DNA of 9,743 nt from an uncultured Eubacteriales bacterium (lineage in GTDB: Bacteria > Bacillota_A > Clostridia > Oscillospirales > Oscillospiraceae), in assembly GCA_949747935.1 (NCBI GenBank), contig CATKHE010000135.1, forward strand, positions 1-9,743. The letters run 5' to 3'. Below the pieces are notes generated by a model, which saw only the letters and a program-made list of their open reading frames with translations, did no database searches and was not told the DNA's origin. Positions 5,581-9,743 of this stretch are shown piece after piece (position 1 is the first letter of the stretch; each line of letters opens with the position of its first letter). Made by a program: the position numbers and the translations under genes.

Positions 5581-6911
5581 TAAAGATAGTGATACCGGTT
5601 CCGATACCGCCAGATGAGTCCCAGGGCTACGGCGGCTCCCAAGCCGTCGGCCACCACCACCGCCAGCCAAACGCCGTCCAGGTCCAGCACTAGGGGGAGG
5701 AGAAGCACCATTCCTCCCCGGAACAGGAAGGTGCGCAAGAAGGAGATCAGGGCAGACACCGGACCGTTGCACAGGGCGGTGAAAAAGGCGGAGCCGTAAA
5801 TGCCGAAGCCTACAAACAGGTAGCTCAGGGCAAAAAGACGGAAGCCATGGACCGTCAGCTCCATCAGGTCCAGGCTGTAGCCCACGAAGGCGGCCGACAG
5901 GGGCCACGCCAGCAGCTCCGCCGCCGCCACCATGGCCAGGGAGGCCAGCACAATCACGGTCATGCTCTTGCGGAAAACATTTTTCAGTTCGTCCCGATTA
6001 TCCGCCCCGAAGTGGAAGCTGACAATGGGGCCGTTGCCCATGGAGAAGCCCAAAAATACCGCCGCGAAGGCGAAATCCACATACATCATCACTGAGTAGG
6101 CAGCCACCCCCCGTTCCCCGATGGTGTGCATGAGCTGGAGGTTGAACAGAATGCTCACCACCGAGGCGGACAGGTTGCTCATCAGCTCGGAGGAACCGTT
6201 GGCGCAGGCGTTTTTCAGCTCTCGCCAGTACAGCTTGGTCCGGCACAGCCGCAGGGCCCCCCTGGGGGGCTTGATGAAGTAGACCAAGGGCAGCACCCCT
6301 CCTACCGCATAGCTGAGGACCGTCCCCCAGGCCGCCCCGGCAATGCCCATATTCAGGGGGCCAATGAGAAGGTAGTCCATGACAATGTTGGTGACCCCGG
6401 CGGCCAGGGAGAAAAACAGCCCCGTTTTGGGCAGCTCGGCGGTGACAAAAAAGACCTGGAAGGCCACCTGGAGCATGAACACCGCGCTCCCGCCCAGCAG
6501 GATACGGCCGTAGGCCACGCAGTCGTCCATGAGCAGGTCGCTGGACCCGGCCAGCCTGGCAATGGGCTCAATGAGCAGCGCGCCTCCGACGGAAAATATC
6601 GTACCCAGTCCCAGTGCCACCAGAATGATCATGGAGAAGTAGCGGTTGGCCAGCTCGGGCTTGCCCTCTCCCATGGTGCGGGCCACCACGGCGCTGCCGC
6701 CGGAGCCCAGCATGAAGCCGGCCGCAGCCAGGATCATGGACACAGGAAAGACGATGTTTACCGCCGACAGGGCGTTCTCTCCCACCCAATTGGAGACGAA
6801 CAGACCGTCCACCACACTGTAAATGGAGGTAAAGATCATCATAATGATGGAGGGCAGGGTAAACCGGAGCAGCTTGCCGTATGTGAAATGGTCGGATAGT
6901 TTGATCTGCAT
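5580..6911 (-). CDS. MATE-family multidrug/cation efflux transporter
   Basis: A 443-residue integral membrane protein with about 12 hydrophobic helices in two halves, the normal size for MATE pumps of the MepA/NorM type. These export drugs or metabolites from the cytoplasm in exchange for Na+ or H+. Family features seen are the N-terminal LRFTLPSIIMMIFTSIYSVV and DGLFVSNWVGENALSAVN, the loop GSGGSAVVARTMGEGK (69-84), and the second-half counterpart MGNGPIVSFHFGADNRDELK. The ATG at 6911 starts 7 bp after the marR stop. Its AGGAGG lies inside the last marR codons at a rather long 12-base spacing, and no better in-frame start exists. It is therefore probably translated from the marR-MATE mRNA under MarR repression. 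The substrate cannot be deduced. Confidence 0.95.
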   Translation of the reverse strand: MQIKLSDHFTYGKLLRFTLPSIIMMIFTSIYSVVDGLFVSNWVGENALSAVNIVFPVSMILAAAGFMLGSGGSAVVARTMGEGKPELANRYFSMIILVALGLGTIFSVGGALLIEPIARLAGSSDLLMDDCVAYGRILLGGSAVFMLQVAFQVFFVTAELPKTGLFFSLAAGVTNIVMDYLLIGPLNMGIAGAAWGTVLSYAVGGVLPLVYFIKPPRGALRLCRTKLYWRELKNACANGSSELMSNLSASVVSILFNLQLMHTIGERGVAAYSVMMYVDFAFAAVFLGFSMGNGPIVSFHFGADNRDELKNVFRKSMTVIVLASLAMVAAAELLAWPLSAAFVGYSLDLMELTVHGFRLFALSYLFVGFGIYGSAFFTALCNGPVSALISFLRTFLFRGGMVLLLPLVLDLDGVWLAVVVADGLGAAVALGLIWRYRNRYHYL

Positions 6912-6918
6912 GATAAAA

Positions 6919-7380
6919 TTATTCCTCCTGGGATGATTGAAAAATTTGCTCCGATTCCCGGAGCAGCAGGGACAGATATTTGCGCTCCAGGGCCAGCAGG
7001 CTGGCCCGCTCCTCCTCGGACATACCGAGGAAAGCCCCTCTCTCCACCTCCAGTGTGGGGCGTATGGCCCGGTCTGCCAGGACCTGCCCTTTTTCAGTGA
7101 GTTGGAGGTATTTTTTGCGTCCCGGCCCGCTGGTGAGGCAGATGTGGCTGGACTGTTCCAGCTGCTTCAGGGCGGAGTTAATGGTCTGCTTGCTGAGCAT
7201 AAGCGTGCCGCCGATGTCTGTCTGGGTGACGGGGCCTGGGGCGGTTCTAATGGAGTACAGGACCCAGAAGGCGGCGTCAGAGAGCCCGGAGTGGCGGGCC
7301 AGACGGCGGTACAGGTCCTCCTCCGTCTTGTACATGCGGTTGACTGCGGTAATAAATTGCTGAAAGCTTAGCTCCTCCAT
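6919..7380 (-). CDS. MarR-family transcriptional repressor
   Basis: A 153-residue winged helix-turn-helix regulator of normal MarR size. The N-terminal helix (1-30) is for dimerisation. The DNA-binding core covers about 35-100, with TQTDIGGTLMLSKQTINSAL containing the turn and recognition helix (about 62-76) and the beta wing SGPGRKKYLQLTEKG (84-98). C-terminal helices (about 105-148) complete the dimer interface. The ATG at 7380 follows a GGGGGGA stretch at about 5 bases. MarR proteins normally repress their own operon and release DNA when a phenolic, drug-like or other small ligand binds. The MATE pump directly downstream and the paired palindromes in the promoter fit that model: ligand enters, repression is lifted, the pump is made. 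The ligand is unknown. Confidence 0.95.
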   Translation of the reverse strand: MEELSFQQFITAVNRMYKTEEDLYRRLARHSGLSDAAFWVLYSIRTAPGPVTQTDIGGTLMLSKQTINSALKQLEQSSHICLTSGPGRKKYLQLTEKGQVLADRAIRPTLEVERGAFLGMSEEERASLLALERKYLSLLLRESEQIFQSSQEE

Positions 7381-7400
7381 AGCGGTCCCCCCTGAAAATA

Positions 7401-7444
7401 ATATCCGAAATCGGACTTGGTAATTTTAGTCCGATTTCGGATAT
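7401..7444. promoter_or_regulatory. Perfect 17-bp-arm inverted repeat containing two operator palindromes
   Basis: ATATCCGAAATCGGACT (7401-7417) is the exact reverse complement of AGTCCGATTTCGGATAT (7428-7444), with a 10-bp spacer. Each arm itself contains a near-palindrome, TCCGAAATCGGA (7404-7415) and TCCGATTTCGGA (7430-7441), centred 26 bp apart. One copy fills the promoter spacer between -35 and -10; the other covers the predicted transcription start. This is the expected arrangement for MarR autorepression. Confidence 0.85.
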
Positions 7445-7451
7445 CTGTCAA
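7423..7451 (-). promoter_or_regulatory. Sigma-A promoter of the marR-MATE operon
   Basis: On the minus strand, -35 TTGACA (7451-7446) is perfect and -10 TAAAAT (7428-7423) matches 5 of 6, with a 17-bp spacer. Transcription would start near 7416, giving a leader of about 36 nt. The -35 is only 13 bp past the coaBC stop and no terminator intervenes, so coaBC transcripts may read into this operon. Confidence 0.88.
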
Positions 7452-7464
7452 GGGATCTCTGAAA

Positions 7465-8661
7465 TTATTTTTTCAGTAACCTCGCCGCGATGTCAATAAT
7501 CCGGGCGGCGGCGGCTTCCTTGGACATGAGGGGCAGCTCCTCCGTGCCCTCGCGGGTGATGACGGTCATCACATTGGTGTCAGTGCCGAAGCCGGCCCCC
7601 GACACTTTCAGATTGTTGGCGCAGATCATGTCCAGATGTTTCTTCTCCAGCTTGGCCCGGCTGTTTTCCACCATGTCCCGGGTCTCCATGGAGAAGCCGC
7701 ACAGCACCTGTCCCGGCCGGCGGTGCTTGCCCAGATGCTTTAAAATGTCCTGGGTGCGCTTCAGGGGGATGGACAAGTCGCTGTCCTTCTTTTTCAGCTT
7801 GTCGTCAGCGTACTGGACTGGGGTGTAGTCGGCCACAGCGGCGGCCTTGAAGATAAGGTCGGCCCAATCCTGTCGGGCGGACACCGCCTCAAACATCTCC
7901 TGAGCGGAGACGACGTCCACCACCTCCACAAAGGGGGGCGGGGCGACGGACAGGGGCCCGGAAACCAGGACCACCTCCGCTCCTCTAAGCATGGCCATTT
8001 TGGCGATGGCACAGCCCATTTTGCCGGTGGAGTGGTTGGTGAGATACCGCACCGGATCCAGGGCCTCCTGGGTGGGACCGGCGGTGACCAGGACGTGTTT
8101 GCCCTCCAGGTCGTGGGGCAGGGCGATCTGACGCAGGATGTGCTGGAGAAGAACCTCTGGCTCAGGCAGCTTGCCCGCCCCCACCGCCCCGCAGGCCAGC
8201 CGGCCGGAGGCGGGGGCGATGACCTCCCAGCCGTAGCGGCGGAGGGTATCCAGGTTGTCCTGGGTGACGGGGTTTTCAAACATTTTGGTGTTCATGGCGG
8301 GAGCAATGAGCTTGGGACAGGCGCAGGCAAGGACGGTGGTGGTGAGCATGTCGTCGGCCAGGCCGTGGGCCAGCTTTCCGCACACATTCGCCGTGGCGGG
8401 GGCAATCATCACTAAGTCTGCCCGATCGGCCAAGGCGATGTGCTCTACCTGGTGGCTGAAATTCCGGTCGAAGGTATCCACCATACACCGGTTGCCCGTG
8501 AGCTGCTCGAAGGTGAGGGGAGCGATAAACTGGGTAGCGTGAGCGGTCATAACCGCTTCTACATGGGCGTGCTGCTTCACCATCGCAGAGGCTAGCGCCG
8601 CTGCCTTATAGGCGGCAATTCCGCCGGTAACCCCCAGCAGGACAGTTTTTCCCTTTAACAT
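7465..8661 (-). CDS. coaBC: Bifunctional phosphopantothenoylcysteine decarboxylase / phosphopantothenate-cysteine ligase
   Basis: CoaBC carries out two steps of coenzyme A synthesis: the CoaB domain joins 4'-phosphopantothenate to cysteine, and the FMN-dependent CoaC domain decarboxylates the product to 4'-phosphopantetheine. The 398-residue length is normal. The N-terminal CoaC flavoprotein domain (about 1-180) has GVTGGIAAYKA, H74 in VEHIALADRADLV, PAMNTKM with N124, and LACGAVGAGKL with C157. These sit one residue before E. coli H75, N125 and C158. The C-terminal CoaB domain (about 186-398) has VTAGPTQEALDPVRYLTNHSTGKMG with N209 and AAVADYTP followed by DDKLKKK (K288). I chose the ATG at 8661 because the family N terminus starts there and AGGAGG lies 8 bases upstream; the open frame to 9192 is antisense to the S-component gene. 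It is divergent from that gene and coaX, and has its own promoter. Confidence 0.97.
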   Translation of the reverse strand: MLKGKTVLLGVTGGIAAYKAAALASAMVKQHAHVEAVMTAHATQFIAPLTFEQLTGNRCMVDTFDRNFSHQVEHIALADRADLVMIAPATANVCGKLAHGLADDMLTTTVLACACPKLIAPAMNTKMFENPVTQDNLDTLRRYGWEVIAPASGRLACGAVGAGKLPEPEVLLQHILRQIALPHDLEGKHVLVTAGPTQEALDPVRYLTNHSTGKMGCAIAKMAMLRGAEVVLVSGPLSVAPPPFVEVVDVVSAQEMFEAVSARQDWADLIFKAAAVADYTPVQYADDKLKKKDSDLSIPLKRTQDILKHLGKHRRPGQVLCGFSMETRDMVENSRAKLEKKHLDMICANNLKVSGAGFGTDTNVMTVITREGTEELPLMSKEAAAARIIDIAARLLKK

Positions 8662-8682
8662 GGCGGATTCCTCCTGAAAGAG

Positions 8683-8710
8683 GGGCGGAACAGGGCCGCC
8701 CTTTTGTTTT
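8683..8710 (+). terminator. Plus-strand terminator-like hairpin in the coaBC leader
   Basis: GGGCGG (8683-8688) pairs with CCGCCC (8696-8701) around a 7-nt loop, followed on the plus strand by TTTTGTTTT (8702-8710). In that direction it looks like an intrinsic terminator, yet no plus-strand gene precedes it. On the minus strand the same hairpin lies in the 5' leader of the coaBC mRNA, about 20 bases ahead of the start codon, without a T-tract. Either antisense termination or a leader hairpin is possible. Confidence 0.35.
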
Positions 8711-8715
8711 GCCTC

Positions 8716-8744
8716 ATTATACCCTTTCCTATCTCCGCAGTAAA
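8716..8744 (-). promoter_or_regulatory. Sigma-A promoter of coaBC
   Basis: On the minus strand, -35 TTTACT (8744-8739; 4/6) and -10 TATAAT (8721-8716; perfect) are 17 bp apart. Transcription would start near 8709, giving a leader of about 48 nt. It stands back to back with the divergent promoter at 8753-8781; the two -35 boxes are 8 bp apart. Confidence 0.78.
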
Positions 8745-8752
8745 GTTTTTTC

Positions 8753-8781
8753 TTGCATCCTATCCCACAATCCTGTATAAT
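8753..8781 (+). promoter_or_regulatory. Sigma-A promoter of the S-component/coaX operon
   Basis: -35 TTGCAT (8753-8758; 4/6) and -10 TATAAT (8776-8781; perfect) have a 17-bp spacer. Transcription would start near 8788, 181 bases before the first start codon. A repressor or activator bound between the two divergent -35 boxes could control both halves of the CoA module at once. Confidence 0.8.
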
Positions 8782-8787
8782 AATTGG

Positions 8788-8968
8788 TCGAGAGGACGGG
8801 GACGTCCTCGCCCTCTTAAAATAATGCGCTGCATCCGCAGATGACGAAGCGTTCCCAGACCATGGAAAGAGGTCCTTGTTTCTCCGCCTTTGGCGGGAAG
8901 ACACAGAGCTAATCCCCATTTCGGGCGCGCCCACACAGGGCGGAGCGGCAGCAGGAGGTAATGTAATA
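8788..8968 (+). other. Long GC-rich structured 5' leader of the S-component gene
   Basis: This is the bulk of the 307-bp gap between coaBC and the S-component gene. Local hairpins are GAGGACG-GGGA-CGTCCTC (8792-8809, 7-bp stem, GNRA-type loop), a CGCT/AGCG-closed stem at about 8827-8851, CCGCC-TTT-GGCGG (8884-8896) and CGCCC-ACACA-GGGCG (8928-8942). CTCCGCCTT (8882-8890) can also pair with AGGGCGGAG (8937-8945), which would break the last two hairpins. I could not match it to any riboswitch consensus I know, and no T-tract follows a stem, so any control would more likely act on translation. Two very short reading frames (8824-8844 and 8841-8912) lie inside, with no ribosome binding site seen. 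Confidence 0.5.
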
Positions 8969-9622
8969 ATGAAGACCCGTAAGTACGACACCCGCTGGAT
9001 AGCGCTCATGGCCCTGTTTATCGCCATACAGTTGTTCCTGAACGTCACTGGCATCGGACTGATCCCACTGCCGATCATCAAGGGCACCACCTTGCATATC
9101 CCGGTCATTGTAGGTGCGATCGTTCTGGGACCTATGGCCGGAGGTATCTTAGGCGGCGTGTTTGGACTGTGCTCCATCTGGAACAACACCATGACCCCGG
9201 CGCTGTTATCCTTTGCCTTCTCCCCCTACATCGCCGCCCAGGAGACGGGGGCAATGGGCGCGCTGAAATCCCTTTGGATCGTGCTGGGCTGCCGGATTCT
9301 CATCGGCGTAGTGTCCGGCTGGCTGTGGATCGGACTGAAAAAGCTGAGGGTCAATGACTTTATCGCCCTTCCCGTGGTGGGCGCGGCGGGAGCCCTTACC
9401 AACACCATTTTGGTGATGGGGAGCATCTACCTGCTCCTGAGCCCGGAATACGCCGCAGCCAAGAGTATCCCTGTGGAGGCGGTGCTGGGGGCGGTCATGG
9501 GCACTGTGGCCACCTCTGGCGTTGTGGAGGCCATTGGGGCCGTTATTCTGGTTACGGCCATCGGCAAGGCGCTGTTCCACCTGCCCTATGTCCGGTCCAG
9601 CGTCTCCGTGAGCGGAAATTAA
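8969..9622 (+). CDS. ECF transporter S component, probable pantothenate uptake (PanT-like)
   Basis: A 217-residue membrane protein with about six hydrophobic helices and the N-terminal form of ECF S components: RWIALMALFIAIQLFLNVTG, then LPIIKGTTLHIPVIVGAIVLGPMAGGILGGVFGL, a conserved helix pair that binds substrate and docks on EcfT. S components give vitamin specificity to a shared EcfA-A'-T energising module, not present here. The start is the ATG at 8969 with AGGAGG 10 bases upstream. The upstream in-frame TTG at 8876 would add 31 residues unlike any S component. It is followed after 22 bp by coaX and is divergent from coaBC, so pantothenate is the likely substrate. That is a context inference; I know of no residue here that proves it. 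Pantetheine or another vitamin is an alternative. Confidence 0.85.
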   Translation: MKTRKYDTRWIALMALFIAIQLFLNVTGIGLIPLPIIKGTTLHIPVIVGAIVLGPMAGGILGGVFGLCSIWNNTMTPALLSFAFSPYIAAQETGAMGALKSLWIVLGCRILIGVVSGWLWIGLKKLRVNDFIALPVVGAAGALTNTILVMGSIYLLLSPEYAAAKSIPVEAVLGAVMGTVATSGVVEAIGAVILVTAIGKALFHLPYVRSSVSVSGN

Positions 9623-9644
9623 ACAGAGAGATCAGGTGAGCACA

Positions 9645-9743
9645 ATGCTCCTGGCAATCGACATCGGCAACACCAATATCGTCATCGGCGGTATCGACGG
9701 CGGTGGAAAGATCGCCTTTGAGGCCCGCATCGCCACCGACCGC
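9645..9743 (+). CDS. coaX: Type III pantothenate kinase, N-terminal fragment cut by window edge
   Basis: The first 33 residues of CoaX are present. This cytoplasmic ASKHA-fold kinase phosphorylates pantothenate with ATP, the first step of coenzyme A synthesis, and unlike type I kinases it is not feedback-inhibited by CoA. MLLAIDIGNTNIVIGG is the family's phosphate-1 motif, with catalytic-type D6 and the DIGNTN signature. AGGTG lies 6 bases before the ATG at 9645. An in-frame GTG at 9636 is possible, but the family N terminus begins at the ATG. It lies 22 bp after the S component with no terminator, so both share the promoter at 8753-8781. The rest of the gene is beyond the window. Confidence 0.95.
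   Translation, partial: MLLAIDIGNTNIVIGGIDGGGKIAFEARIATDR

Noticed and set aside
5464..5907. N-terminal extension of the LytTR gene
   Set aside because: It overlaps the end of the MATE gene and its terminator, and the residues are low-complexity and unrelated to known LytTR input domains.
6126..6899. 257-codon open frame on the plus strand opposite the MATE gene
   Set aside because: The composition (many H, G, Q) is what the antisense of hydrophobic membrane-helix codons yields. No motif, promoter or ribosome binding site was found.
8788..8968. Known riboswitch (THF, TPP, FMN, cobalamin, SAM, lysine, ZTP, glutamine, T-box) in the S-component leader
   Set aside because: I compared remembered consensus cores with the leader and found none. 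Short words such as GCATCCGC and ACGAAGCG recall the THF riboswitch but occur in the wrong order. The pan RNA motif could not be judged without a covariance model.
8662..9192. N-terminal extension of coaBC
   Set aside because: The extension is antisense to the S-component gene and crosses both divergent promoters. The family N terminus and a good AGGAGG support the ATG at 8661.

Overview
The window looks like chromosomal core-type sequence from a GC-rich Clostridia gut anaerobe. An Oscillospiraceae/Ruminococcaceae-type Firmicute is my inference. The reasons are strong GGAGG ribosome binding sites, consensus sigma-A promoters (TTGACA/TATAAT type, 17-bp spacers), a rubrerythrin, an S-layer-homology (SLH) protease, a LytTR plus small-membrane-protein pair, and an ECF-type vitamin transporter subunit. 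I see no insertion sequence, phage gene, CRISPR array, tRNA or rRNA.

Layout. From 1 to 8661 every gene is on the minus strand, so they read right to left. (a) At 1-2373, a secreted S41 protease with PDZ and SLH domains is followed after 22 bp by a CobW/COG0523-type GTPase that runs off the left edge. (b) purA (adenylosuccinate synthetase, 2477-3769) has its own consensus promoter. (c) Rubrerythrin (3937-4473) has a perfect consensus promoter, a palindrome just past the likely transcription start, and a terminator. (d) A LytTR DNA-binding regulator (5026-5463) sits with a four-helix DUF3021-like membrane protein (4574-5011). Two direct repeats 21 bp apart lie upstream of a weak promoter, as expected of a LytTR site. 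(e) A MarR repressor and a MATE efflux pump (5580-7380) form an operon. Its promoter carries two copies of a palindromic operator that together make a perfect 17-bp-arm inverted repeat. (f) coaBC (7465-8661) is divergent from a plus-strand pair: an ECF S component (8969-9622) and coaX (from 9645, cut by the right edge).

How the genes fit together. The right end is a coenzyme A module. The S component probably brings in pantothenate, CoaX phosphorylates it, and CoaBC makes 4'-phosphopantetheine from the product. The substrate of the S component is inferred from position, not from a specificity motif. MarR-MATE looks like a self-repressed efflux operon, and LytTR-DUF3021 looks like a regulator with its membrane inhibitor.

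Nothing here is a clearly new multi-gene system. The items most worth a second look are non-coding: the nested operator of the MarR operon, the 180-nt GC-rich leader of the S-component gene with mutually exclusive pairings, the LytTR direct repeats, and the palindrome in the rubrerythrin promoter region.
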